Source: Casuarina equisetifolia (lineage: Eukaryota > Streptophyta > Magnoliopsida > Fagales > Casuarinaceae). From it: a stretch of DNA of 64,000 nucleotides. A program made the translations under genes and the position numbers. Location of the stretch: the NCBI GenBank assembly GCA_028551475.1, contig CM052355.1:27245580-27309579 (forward strand), read 5' to 3'. Shown one piece after another: positions 37,211 to 49,158 of the stretch (position 1 is its first letter; every line of letters begins with the position of its first letter). The notes below the pieces were generated by a model. The model was not told the DNA's origin, ran no database searches, and saw only the letters and a list, made by a program, of their open reading frames with translations.

Positions 37211-38030
37211 GTTCCCACCGTGTTGAATGTGACTCCCTGGAACCCGGAAATCCCATCTTGTCTTAAGATAATATCAGTCAGCAACGCGCTTGACCTATAG
37301 CCACAGTATAGTAATCCAACAGGCTTGGCTTCGGGCCAAAATGACCTACCATATTGTATAGTAATTCTTGGGTTTATACAATGAATCTGTGCTTCTTTGG
37401 GCAATGCATCTGAATGCAGCCCCAAGAGAAGAGAATGAATCCAACGTTGATTTTTTATTCCTGGTAAATGTAAAGCCCCACCTGAGATTGAATAATGACA
37501 ACAAAGAAGACCATTCGGGTTGATCAAGGCTGCTGCTTGTTATATGACACAGACCGGTACCTGAGAAGCCCAGGGAACAATCTGAGCCACGTGATGAGAA
37601 AAAAAAAAGGGTTAGAAACTTTAATGGAGAGTCAGGACATTTCATATGGATAAAGGTTAGAAAGTTTAACTTTAGCAGTGAAGAAAATTGTGTTTATTAG
37701 AAATAGATTAGATATTACATAGAGTCTTACCAAAAAAAAAACAAATTTGTCAAAAACATGTTTGGAAAACGATCCCAAAACATTAAAGAAGGGGGCATTG
37801 AAGTTGTTTGGATTTTGTCTTTTATAAAGACTATCTCCCTAACCAAAATTCGTATGTGGTTATTTACTCTTGTTTGACAAGTCGACGAAGTCTACCAGAG
37901 AAAAATTGACTTTGAATTCTGGGGTTGCTATGTTGAAATTGTCAGCATATCTTTCAAGACAATGACAAGAAATTTTACGTGTCTAACTAACTAGTTCATT
38001 AGATTATCTATCTAGAAACCAATCCGAAAA
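37211..38030. repeat. Tandem segmental duplication, unit 1
   Basis: Two blocks here (37211-37566 and about 37776-38005) reappear in the same order and orientation 1286-1290 bases further on. Shared landmarks: gttcccaccgtgttgaatgtg, cttggct..ggccaaa, gccccac.tgagattgaataatga, and aaagaaggg...tttgaagt.gtttgga. The minus strand has open frames over the first block in both units (37346-37645 and 38668-38889), but they diverge through indels, so I do not call a gene. Source unknown. Confidence 0.75.
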
Positions 38031-38500
38031 GATCAAAGAAGGGGGCTTTGAAGTTGTTTGGATTTTTCCTTTTATGAAAATAATACCTGTCATTTGTGAC
38101 ATGGACTCATCAAATTGCATTATTACTCATGTAAGGATCAAACACACAGCAACTCAAATACATACATCCAAATACATTAAATTTAATAAAGTTTAGATCA
38201 ACATGATATCTTACGTCCTTTCTAATTTTCTTATTATGAATTTTCTTTTACTTTTTTTTTTATCAAATAAGTAACATCTCATGAAATTCATTCATTATTT
38301 AGAATATGAGAAGCACTACACGAGGACATAGGGCCTTGCAACCAAATCCTTAAAGGAGCTTTCTTTCTAAAATGACTTGCTCATTAAATTTCTTTATACT
38401 TCATATATTTATATACAAAAATAATTCTTATAATTATATGAATGTCTATGTTTATAATATTAAATTATAACTCTATCATTTAACCTAATTGTCACACAAA

Positions 38501-39290
38501 GTTCCCACCGTGTTGAATGTGAACCTGTAGGACTCCTTAATCCAGTCAGCAAAGTGCTTGTCCTAGCCCCGTTATAGTAATGCAACTGGCTTGGCTCCGG
38601 CCAAATTAACCGACCATATTATGTAGTAATTTTTTGTGCTTATACTATGAATTTGGAACACAACATGTCAGGTTTCAACATGAGGAGGCTGATTGAAAGA
38701 GACAAGATTATCTGCATCTCTTTGTGCAATGAATCTATATTCTGACCAAAGAATGAATCCCAAGAGAAAAGACTGAATCCATGGTAATTTTAAATCCCTG
38801 GTAAATATAAAGCCCCACATGAGATTGAATAATGACAATGAAGAAGACTTTTCGGGTTGATCGAGGCTGCTACTTGCCGTATGATACATACCGGTAACTT
38901 TGGTACCAATCAGAGTTTGGTGGTTTTCTCAGGAGGAAGGCTGTCAGGTGAGGAAAGAGATAATGGAGGAAATGAAATTAACTGAGAAGCCAATAATTAT
39001 AAATATATATATATATAGGTAAATGAAGGTATGGGGAGGGATTTTTGATAATAAATGGTCGAAAAGATAAAAGAAGGGACTTTGAAGTCGTTTGGACTTT
39101 TTCTTTTGTGAAAAGAATATCTATGAACAAAATTTGTATATAATTATTTATACAAATTGACAAAGTCTGCTAAAAAAAAATTAATTTTGAATTCTTACAC
39201 TGTTACGTTGAAATTGTCAAGATATCTTTTAAGATAATGAGATAAAATTTCATATCCATTACTCACTAATTCATTAAATTATTAAAATGC
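38501..39290. repeat. Tandem segmental duplication, unit 2
   Basis: Second copy of the unit described at 37211-38030, at an offset of about 1290 bases. A third partial copy of the aaagaagggggctttgaag block lies between the units at about 38034-38090. An AT microsatellite lies at about 38999-39017. Confidence 0.75.
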
Positions 39291-40984
39291 AAGAATTAAC
39301 ATTGTATATTTTTTCAACAATTCGATGAATAATAAAACTTCGATGGGTGACATAATTCCGAACAAGTCAATATTTCTTTTCTACAAAAATGGAAAATCTG
39401 CCTCAAAAAAGCTGCGGACCAAGACCCAGATATCTTATCGTGGCGTACGACGTGGTTGGGCTTGGCTTAAAAAGGTCAAACCCAGAGTTCCACTGTCACG
39501 GCGTGGTCCTGGTTCCCATGAGGCTTTGTCTGCCATCCAGCTGTCTGGTCGGGGACAACATCTGTCCATGTCGCACATGGGTATCCATAGGCATCGCTCC
39601 TTCCAACGGTTGGGAATTCATTTAAATGTCTTTCAAAGGTTTCCTAGACTTGCAGTAGTAAGTTAAAGGAAGAAGAAGAAAAAGACTATGGCGAAACCTC
39701 CTGCGTAACTTTCCATTTCTATCCCCTTTCCCGAAACCTCCTCTGCAACTTTCCACACCATTGTCACCCACGTCCGCTTGGTCCAAGCTTCAAACCATGG
39801 AAGTCGTGCTCAAGAGGGCCACCACTGGAAACACATTTTTACGTGCTTCTTTGGGTCCCTGCCGTGACGCTCGGCGGATCCCACCATTTCTTGAAAACCA
39901 TGGTTTCCGTCCAATTTCTGTTGTGTGGTCTAGAGACCTTTATTGACCCAACGCTACACGTGATTCAAACTAAAGAATAAGTTCTGTTCACATTTATGTG
40001 AAGACTTGGTCCCTAAGCTTTCATTGTCTCTTCGCTAAAGAGTTTCATAACCAGTCAATCCGCGGATCTATTTCGATCGCCTTCACCACGACTTAAGTGC
40101 ATTGTTCATTTGATTTTAGAAACAATTTCAGTTGCAATGAAAAGGAGAAATTATTTGATTTTGGCCATCGATTTGTTTGATAAGAGCCACCAGTCATTGA
40201 ATATTGAGAGACAGTTCTCACCGATCTTTCCTATTGGCTGAGCTCGACCAAACGATAAGGTCTAAAGGCCGGCTACAAACAGGATCCAAATTTTTATAAA
40301 TCTCTCTTGAGTTGACTCATTGATGTAAGAAGTCACCATCTTATCTTAAGCTAATTTGTCTTCCTTTTACACATGAAGCTTCCTTGGCCTCAGATTTTCT
40401 ACCATAATTGTGACATATCAAAGTATGTGTTGTCAATTCTGCAAGGTTCAAGGGTTGTGCAGTTAATTAATCTTTAGAAGCCCCCATCGGTTCCTCTAAT
40501 GTTGCACTGTTCATGCCCGTAATAAAAATAAACCATTTCTAAGTGCCTTGATGGACTTGTTTCGTAGAAAGTAATTCAAAACTGGTTTCAACTGCAGTCC
40601 AATCTGTCTCCAGTAATTATTTCCAAAAGGAAAGGAAATCATGTTGAAAGGAGCGAATTCACATGGGCTAGTCCACTGACATCAGTTTCAGCACCAGAAA
40701 ATCTAAGGGCGTGTCGCATAACGCGTTGATTGTTCGAGGAAGCTGGGCTCCCCGTTTCCTAGAAGGTAGTCTTGTCTTTGCAAGAGCTGCCTTTTGTACA
40801 TGGCATAACATAAAAAACGAGGTTGTGGTCAATTTTCTTGGAGGGGCCTGTTTCTGTATGGAGTATTCCCTTCGTTATTTCAAGGGTCAATTTTTTATAG
40901 GCCGTGATACACGTTTGGGCTGTAAGAAACTGTATAAATAAGTGGAACCTGGAGTTTCAAATTCACTGGGAGAGAGACGCTAAG

Positions 40985-41023
<39 letters not shown>

Positions 41024-41063
41024 GAGAGAGAGAGAGCAGTGGGAGAAAAAGAGAGACGAAGAG
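39291..41063 (+). promoter_or_regulatory. Upstream region, promoter and 5'UTR of the first MYB gene
   Basis: From about 39400 the DNA is markedly less AT-rich than its left side. A good TATA box, TATAAATA, is at 40933-40940, 124 bases before the ATG at 41064. The 5'UTR carries a long GA repeat (40989-41036), which would be transcribed. No other gene is seen; the overlapping frames at 39325-39666 have no family features. Confidence 0.6.
40989..41036 (+). repeat. GA dinucleotide repeat in the MYB 5'UTR
   Basis: About 16 AG units, one T interruption, then about 7 more, lying between the TATA box and the start codon. A shorter interrupted GA tract occupies the same place in the second MYB gene (about 49707-49743). 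GA tracts in plant leaders can bind GAGA-binding BPC proteins (established knowledge); use here is untested. Confidence 0.9.
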
Positions 41064-42542
41064 ATGGTGAGAACTCCTCTCCTTGATAAAAATGGATTGA
41101 GGAAAGGCACCTGGACACCAGAGGAAGACAGATTGCTAAAAGCTTATATCGATCGGTATGGCAGCTGGAATTGGCGCCAGCTCCCCAAGTATGCAGGTAA
41201 GATATTCAACGGGAAAGCTTGCTTTTAGTTCATGAAAATGGTGGATTGAAAGAATCTTCACTTTAGATTTCATAGTACATCTTCGAGTTTAGTTCTTCCT
41301 TATCGTGCATCAATCTCCTACAAGGCTACTTCTGCCTCCATTGCTGGTGTCTCGAATATATAACCTTTCATTAGTCAAGCACAGATTCTTCTTATTGCAG
41401 TTAACAGATACCCATATGGTTCTTCTTCGTCTTACTGTCCGTCAGCTTTTGCTTCAAATTCTGTAATAATCCAGAATCATGACCAAACTTGTTCCTCTAC
41501 TCCTGTACCATCCCTTATGATTTCACTCTTCTTATTACACTTAGGCCCCTTGGTAGGAAGATATAGCCGGAAATACTGTGTATATATGATCAAAATTAAA
41601 CTCAAATGTGGAACACAGCCTAAGAAAAATTCAAATTTTCAGGTCTGTCCAGGTGTGGGAAGAGTTGCAGACTTCGATGGATGAATTATCTGAGGCCAAA
41701 CATCAAAAGAGGGAACTTTACCGCGGAAGAGGAGGACACTATCATGAAGTTACATAATTCAATGGGGAATAGGTATGGTTGCAATCAACGAAGTTTCAAC
41801 ATCACCATCGATTCAGCTTTACGTCAATCATGTTTTGGCAACTAGAGCATTCCTTCTTTAGTAAAAATCCTATTTAGCGAGGACGACGTTGTATACAACT
41901 ATTATGGTATGTTCATCCAATAGTTGTTTGAAATGGACGGAGGCCTCACTCCTGTTCTTCCCTTGCAGATGGTCTACCATTGCTGCGGAGCTGCCAGGGA
42001 GAACGGACAATGAGGTGAAAAATCATTGGCACACCAAACTCAAGAAACGCGTACAGCAGAACTCAATCTCACATGAAGAGAAAAACAACACAAACAATCT
42101 TGCCCCAGTTGAAAAAAGACGTCAGAAACTGAAGCAGCAAAATGATTCTGTCCTGGAACCTCCGACTACCGAAGTCATCGATACCTCACTTATGTCCCCT
42201 CTACCATCCTCAAGTGGAGTCTCCTCCATCTCCAAAGATTCTGCAGCTGCAACAAGCTCGATAATGGCTATGGACGACAGTGCTACCTCAGCAGAAGCAT
42301 ATGCAGAAACGGGTGATAGTTTTTGGACACAACCATTCTTGACAGAAAGTTCCATCGTGCCAACTGTTTTCCTAGAGCCATTGGTGGACACTGAATATTT
42401 ATCTCCAGTATTTGATGAATTCTTCTCCGCATATGGTTTTGCCGAGGAAAAGCTCAACTCGAACGATCTTTCCCCTCGTGAAAAAGGACAGAAGAAACCC
42501 AACGAGCCGAATGATTCTCCTGAAAATCCAATAACTACCTAA
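41064..42542 (+). CDS. R2R3-MYB transcription factor 1, with in-frame C-terminal duplication and early stop
   Basis: Three exons, 41064-41196, 41643-41772 and 41969-42542, with GT-AG introns in phases 1 and 2, the classic R2R3-MYB layout; 278 residues. R2 begins near residue 13 (GTWTPEED) with SWNWRQLP following; R3 starts [11 protein letters not shown], where the first Trp is Phe as usual, and ends with [18 protein letters not shown]. The domain most resembles subgroup 2 (MYB13/14/15-like) factors, a tentative placement. It should bind DNA in the nucleus through the MYB repeats; the acidic C-terminal part, including a FWTQPF motif at 206-211, is the likely activation region. Beyond the TAA at 42540-42542 the same frame stays open for 91 more codons to a TAA at 42816-42818, and that stretch duplicates the preceding one with an exact 369-base offset. 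A possible polyadenylation signal AATAAA is at 42965-42970. Confidence 0.92.
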
Positions 42543-42818
42543 ATCGTTGGTAGCTCGCCATCATCCCCCCAACCATCCTCGAGTGAATTCTCGTCTATCA
42601 CCAGGGAGACTGCTGCTGCAGCTAGCACCAATACTATTGCAGACGATAATGTCACTTCCTCGGAGGCATATGCAGAAACAGATGGAAATTTTTGGACACA
42701 TCCATTCTCGTCGGATTCTTCCTACATTCCGACCGACTTCCTGGGATCATTTATGGACACTGAATATTTATCTCCAGTATTTGATGAATTCTCGGTTCAT
42801 CAAATGTATAGCTGGTAA
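42543..42818 (+). pseudogene. Second copy of the MYB C-terminal repeat, downstream of the stop
   Basis: Ninety-one open codons in frame with MYB 1, repeating its region from about residue 155 on. Anchors at 42171/42540, 42324/42693 and 42385/42754 are all exactly 369 bases apart, and a run of about 37 identical bases spans the [11 protein letters not shown] segment. The codon that is GAA in copy 1 is TAA here, one base change. It ends in HQMYSW and a second stop. It is either 3'UTR made by a nonsense mutation, or part of the protein in alleles without that mutation. Confidence 0.85.
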
Positions 42819-45800
42819 TCGAGGCTAGGATGGCAAACATGGGGGCTTGTACTGATTAGAAAATCTCTGTCTGTTGGACTTTATCTATTCCCTAGGTTGC
42901 TTCTGCTTAATGGCTATTTTTGTACCTATCAGCGTCCTTTGAATGAAGCCATGTATGTGTTATAAATAAACATCTTTCGCAGATAAAGTACTTTTATGAT
43001 CAATATACTTCCTCGTTGTTTTGTTTTGTTGGGAAACTGAGATACTATCTTTCAATTATTCCATAAACTTCAAGTGAATGTTTTTCTTCTTTATAAGAAG
43101 CCATTTTGGCAAATCTGAGGAGTTTGGTCGATCCTTAAGCGTGATGTAATAAATTGTGCCCTAAACTGTTGGGGTCATTCAAAGTTAAATAAGCAAAACA
43201 TAATAAAATATACATAAACACAAAAAAAGAATTGAGGGCAGTTGGAGTCTTACAAGGTTTTCATCTTGGTTATTTTAGGGTGTTTTCATGGTTGTTAAAG
43301 CTTTTAATTAGATAATAATAACTAAGATGATAGGATTTTTAAATCATGATTGTAGAAAAGTAAATTGTCAATTTGTTAGTAGTTCAATGAAGTTATAAAC
43401 AATCTAAGACCTCTTTGCTTAGGAGATTTCAGGTTCAACACCCATTCCTCAACCCTTTTATGTAACAAAAATAAAAACAAAAAAGAAGAAGCAAGTATCT
43501 ATGTTTCTCTTGTTTTTCTATTAATAATTTTTGTTTCGCTGGATCCTGAGAGGTAAAATTTATCGTCAAAGAACGCAAAGGCTTTTTCCTTCTTTACGTG
43601 CTTTATTTCTCGGCCACGCTTAGTGAGTTGAGGCCAATGGGGAACGTGGTTGCTTTATTGTTTGCTGGAGTTGATGGTGAGCTAGCCACTGGCGACGGTT
43701 TTTCCTGGTAACATCTGTTGTAGCCTTTTTGGTCTAATAAATGGTAAGCTTTCTGGCTGGAGGTGATCAATTTGACAGCTTTACAGAGTACTGGCTTCGA
43801 AGAAGTTATGACTGAAGCATCTACTTAGCTGGTTGTGTAAGGCAACCTTATCAAAACCAGGAACCAGGATAAACAACAAGAATTTAGTCAAATGTACCAC
43901 AAGTGTAGGTGGGGGGTGACCCCGCTAAGGCCTCGTCCATTGGTGGGAATTAAGAGATGTTCCTGTTCAACGACTCCTTTAGAAATCTTTAATGCTAACT
44001 TACCCGCCAGCTTTCCCTGACGCTAGCTTTTTGCTTGCTCTGATATCGTAGTTGAATGGTCAAATTTTATTGGCTGGTGAGTGTTATAAAGTTTGGTTTC
44101 TATCTAATGAGACCAATGAATGGAAAGCGCTTCGATTTCTCAAATCCATGCAAAACCAAAGCTTAACTCAGAGTCTTGAATATTTACAGATTTCCCTTTA
44201 ATAATCGGGCTAAGATAACATACTTGGGTATGATTTTTCTTTGGCAATACATATTTTAAAAAGCATGTTGGAGCATATCTTAAAGCATCTTTAAAGTGGT
44301 TCAACCGGGAAGCGACTTATGGGGATTGTATTATCTACTTCAATAGATTGTCGTATAGTTTTGGTAAGTAGAAACTTGTTATATAAAAAAGGGATTGAGG
44401 TTATGGATGTGACATTCTTTGTCTTTTCCTTTTTTAAATTTTGATATTGGAATCCCAATTTTCAATCTGATAAGCATTAATTTATCTGTTCTGAATATTT
44501 ATGAATAAAAGCCTCCATTAGGCTTCTTATAATAATCAGTCAAAATGCTCATGCTGAACCACTTTATCTAAAATTCCTTGATTAGTTATAAAGCAGAAAA
44601 AACAATGCCCATGGAGGAAATTCATGGGCAAGCAGAGAGACCTACACGACTTTTGGTCACCTTTATTTATGGAGATTCATGGAGGAGACGGACAACCTTG
44701 GGTCTTCATGGTTGGGCATGGTTTTCTGCACTCCATGGTGTCTTTGTCCTTTTTCCTCAATGAATGATATGGTACATAAATTGGGATCACTATCATAAAT
44801 TTTTGACCAATAATTGAGGTCTTCGTTTATGAATTCCGAATTATAGGTCTTAATAGGAGACTAGCCTCTTAACATTGAAGATCACGAAGACACAAAATAC
44901 TTTAAAGTAATTTTTCTTTTTTTCATGGGATTGCAAATCTGCATAAGCTGTGTGCAACCCCCACGACGGATCTGAGAACACAAATGACATTAGAATAAAT
45001 GGAGCAGTCTTCCACTCATGAGATAAATGGTAGTTATAGAAGATCGGATCACCATAAGTATTGTCTTCTAAAGTGATGTTATCCTTGAAGATGAAAATCG
45101 CACATAAAAAGGATAAATAAATGCAAAATATTTAAATAAAAAGAATACTCTTTCAACTTATAAGTTAATTTTTGTATTAGATTTTAGATTAATTTCTAAA
45201 ATAATATCAAAATCAAAGTTAGTCATTTTTAATTCTTGCTCTACTTTGAACCCTTTAAAATTGTTTGGTATACAAAGAGCCAATTCAACCTTAAGCCCAA
45301 ATGGATAGTGTTTAAATATAAATAATATTATTTTAATTTATAAATTAACTTTTAAGTTGAACTTTAAATATGTTTATAGTGCAATCTAAAGGCAAGAGAT
45401 TTGTCTAGATGTGTAACTTTGTCTCCTTTGCAGTTGGGTCTTCCGGACTAGCCATATCAAAGTTAACTTTGAACGAAGTTGTTTAGTAGAGGGCCATTCT
45501 GCTGTTTCATTGGGTAAAGACTTGATAGAGCTTTAGACGTTCGTGTGTTCCCATGGGATTTTCTTTCCGAAGACTAGCATATCCAGCACAAGATGCTCGT
45601 GGGTGTCGATTTAGTAAAGACAACGAAACTACATCTTGAAGACATTTCAAAAGGAAAGTTAAAACCATTCAAATGAATCTATGGACTATGTATCACCGTA
45701 CCGTCGAGAGTGGACTTTCCCTTTTCTAAGATGCTTCGGTTCCCACTATTTCACCCTTTGAATCACACTTTAATTTGTCTCGCCAATGTTTCACTTTTGC

Positions 45801-46770
45801 TTGTCTTGGGTTGGGCTAATTGGCTTAACTTACGTCCTCATGCTTGCGCCTCTTTTGACAGTGTGACCTCTGCCAACTGTTGCATCTATCTTCTTCGCTA
45901 TTCTACAGTTTTTGGCGGCTGAGACAACGTGAAAACAGACTTGTTTAAATCAGTAAAGCACCTGCGGCGAAAGAAACAGAATAAAGCAAAACTCGATTTC
46001 ACGTTTTATCAGACACATGTTTTCACCATCGTTTTACAAGTTAAAGTTCTACCTTTACTCGAAAGTCAATGATTATCACAGTTCTTTGCCACAACCAAAG
46101 GTGCTCGAAGAGGTCCCCGTGCTTGTCCTTTAGTTTGAATCCCCTAAAGAAAAGTTTGATTTTCTTTGTCCTTTGTACTATTGATTTTCTGAAAGGGATC
46201 AGCAGAGAACTGTATCTTAAGCCGCCGTGTTTGATTAGTACTAGATAGCCCAATACTTAATTACATCTAACTCACGTTTAGAAAGCTCTGTCTAACCTCT
46301 AAAGCTCAGTAATTAAAACGTGCTATATGATCCTGTCTTTGTCGTACGTCTCATTTCTTATCCCACTCGGTCACATTGAATGACGCCATTAAGGTACGGA
46401 AATTCAACAGTTCCGTGTCGCGTAGCCATCACAATTTAAGCACGAGTTGGGAATCTAACGCGCTGTCTTGATAGAGAAGTTTGACAGTCAGTGGGGATGC
46501 TTCCTGGGAAGGTGTTCATCATGGGGTTTTCTTATTTATACCTTTGCCACGGCTTGGCTTGGTTTTGTTAGTCTTCAATCCCACATGCATCTTAATTGGA
46601 CGATCTCGCAGCTAATTTTGCCCCGGCAGCTTCTGTAAAGTATTTCTGAAGCTTTTGAGTCATAAAGGAAGCTAGAAAGATTGCCGAAGAAGGGATCAAA
46701 CGAGGACATTTAGTAAGCAAAATATCCTTGGACCACGACCAGACTCGGTTCTGAATTCGACGAAAAAGTA
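42819..46770. other. Intergenic, no gene seen
   Basis: 3'UTR of MYB 1 to about 42980, then AT-rich DNA with diffuse copies of the tttaaataaaaag/aacttataagttaatttt repeat at about 45120-45370. Short frames at 44578-44763, 45710-45922 and 46041-46253 carry no family features. Confidence 0.5.
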
Positions 46771-46774
46771 GTTG

Positions 46775-47010
46775 TTGACTGCTTACCAGCGTGATCGAAC
46801 ACAGTCAACCTCCGTGTGAATTCGCGTTGGTGTTTCCGCCTTCCACGTGAATCTTTCCCCGGGACGCTGACACATATGATTGATTAGTTAAAGCACTCGA
46901 TATAACCAGTGGTGACGTCCTTCGCCGGACGTCATGTAGTGCCCCATGTGTATCCCGGCGTCAGCCTGCATGTCATCTCCGACGTCATGGAGTAGCTCCC
47001 CGGACGTCAG
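46775..47010. promoter_or_regulatory. Cluster of GACGTC palindromes with two W-box cores
   Basis: Four perfect GACGTC palindromes at 46914, 46928, 46981 and 47003, three extended as GACGTCA and one as TGACGTC, plus a near match GGCGTCA at about 46957. TGACG/GACGTCA is the recognised site of TGA-type and other bZIP factors. Two TTGACT W-box cores (46775-46780 plus, 46803-46808 minus) lie just left. The nearest gene start is the second MYB, 2.7 kb to the right. Function is inferred from motif density only. Confidence 0.4.
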
Positions 47011-48882
47011 TTAATAATTGCAGGCTAAATTATTGGACTCGTCCGATCAGGTCCGAAAGTTCCTCTGTCCCACGCGGCTGGGAAGAAATTGGGTGGTGTA
47101 CGAACACGGAGTCACTTCTGTACTCCACTGATAGCTGTCAGACCCAGAGATGCCATGGACTTGGCCATTAAAACGCTGCAGAGAGTAGAAAATCATTAGT
47201 GAGAGTCCCCAGAACGCGTCTGGCTCGTCTTAGGCGAACAGAGCATGCACGCGGCTTCGCTGACCAAGAACCTTAATTGCAGAGCCATGTTACTTTAAAA
47301 TTAGGTTACGCGGTTAGATGGACTGCTTTTACAAGGGCATGACAAGGAATTCGCTTACTACTGAATTATGTTGCTAAAGGTCTGAATTCACGCGGAAACA
47401 GAGTGAAGAACGAACCAGGTGATAAAGAGTTCTCTATAGTTTTGGTAGCTCAATATGCAATGAATATTAGTTACGTTGCCGCCTTGATGTAGTATGTGTC
47501 AACGACCCATTGCAGAACAGGGGGAACAGACAGCAACAAGGTACACAAAAGTATGCAGATGGATCATATACTTTAAATGCCACATGTAATGGTTGATGCC
47601 CCAGCTATAGAGGCCTTAATAACTCACTGTTCACACAACAGGCCATGGACATTTAATACCTGACACGGACACTCAATTAGTTGACCTAGAATTTATCCTC
47701 AATTTTATGAAACGGATTATAAAAATTCTGGGAGACAAAAAGAATCTATGAATTTTTTAAAGGAAAAAAAAATGTACGGAAAATTAGAGTGATTATGGGT
47801 CAGAGTATGTGAAACCAATCTCAAGTAGTTGGAGTTGCTCAAGTGAGCTGGTCAATTCGAACTTTAAGTTGGAGATTTACGGGCAGGGTTCGGCTAAGGA
47901 AGGTAAGCTTGTGGGTAAGGGTTCTCGAGGGCAGCCATTTAAGCAAAGTTTCAATAACGAGAATCGAGTCTGAAAGTCTAGTTAGACAAAAACTTCTAGG
48001 ATAAATTTCAAAAGGTTTGAGAAAAGTAGTTCTATGATTAGTTCTATGATTGCAACAAAACAAGTTGTTGTTTTCAATATTCCTTCTGTATTCCACCATT
48101 CATACTATGTTGGATCTAAGCACATGGCGTGTTGAACGAAAATTTGAGATAAGAAGAACGGAAGTTCTAACCTATTGACAAAGACATTCACTAGCTATTG
48201 GTATGCGGTCGCTTGGCCGGTTAACCAGTTCAAGCTTCTGTTGGCAGTTTCTTTTAGGTCAAGTCTTTCGCATGGATACAAGTCGGACAAGGAACTATGT
48301 GGTTGAGTGTCTATGGTCAAGTTTCTAGCAAAAAAAGTGGATTCATATGAATCATACGGCACCAATGACGCATTGTTTATCAAGGAACTCCAACCAGACA
48401 CTTGTGTCTGAAAGCACAGAAGCAAAAGCCAGAATTCTAGATATAATTAAGAGATTGTGCTAAGACTGGTATGTCATAAATTTTATATGGCAAAAATCTT
48501 ATTATTGTTTTTATAGTAAGAGGGATTGCCCATCTTATACTTTTCGCATGTCTCCTTACTCATTTCAGTGCAATCTTCCTCGTAATTCCTTGCACTGTGG
48601 GTAGATAGAAGTTCTACAAGTTATCGCATGTAATTGGAAGAAGTATCTATTATGAGTTCTTTCGACAGCAGTACAACCAAGTGGAATTCTATTGCTGTAA
48701 GACTGGCTAAGGGAAGAAAGCAACTGGCTTCAATTTTTACTGAATTCTTGATGACAGATGACTTTTGGGTCGGCAGATTTCCAACCTGTTCAAGCAATTA
48801 AGATTGGCTAAATCTGACATCTTAATTCTACCCACTATTCCTAGTCTTCTTAAAACCTTGAACAAATATATAGAATTAACGA
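47011..48882. other. Intergenic, no gene seen
   Basis: Less AT-rich than most of the window up to about 47450. Minus-strand frames at 47839-48099 and 48195-48425 have plausible amino-acid composition but match no family I know and have no visible partner exons, so they are not called. Confidence 0.45.
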
Positions 48883-49158
48883 GACAGAAATAGAGAGAGA
48901 AATGACAGAAATAGAGAGAGAAATAGAAAGAGATAAGGATTGTCGATTAGTCAGGTCTCTAAATGGATGCTGAAGTAAGCAACTAGGTATCTTTTTACCG
49001 TCATCCTTGCTTTTTGGTTTTTGAACCAAATCATGGAGCGGTTTCCCTTGCCCTTCTCTCGTGATAGGATCTAGGTATCTTTTTACCGTCATCCTTGCCT
49101 CTTGGTTTTTGAACCAAATCATGGAGCGGTTTCCCTTGCCCTTCTCTCGTGATAGGAT
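48883..49158. repeat. Two local tandem repeats (21 bp x2 and 88 bp x2)
   Basis: A 21-base unit (gacagaaatagagagagaaat) occurs at 48883 and 48904. Then an 88-base unit is repeated head to tail at 48983-49070 and 49071-49158, with only about two mismatches, so it is recent. The minus-strand frame across it (48850-49218) is open only because 88 bp shifts frame once between stops; I do not regard it as a gene. Confidence 0.85.

Noticed and set aside
48195..48425. 76-codon minus frame with protein-like composition
   Set aside because: No family match that I recognise, no splice partners, and the length is within chance for this composition.
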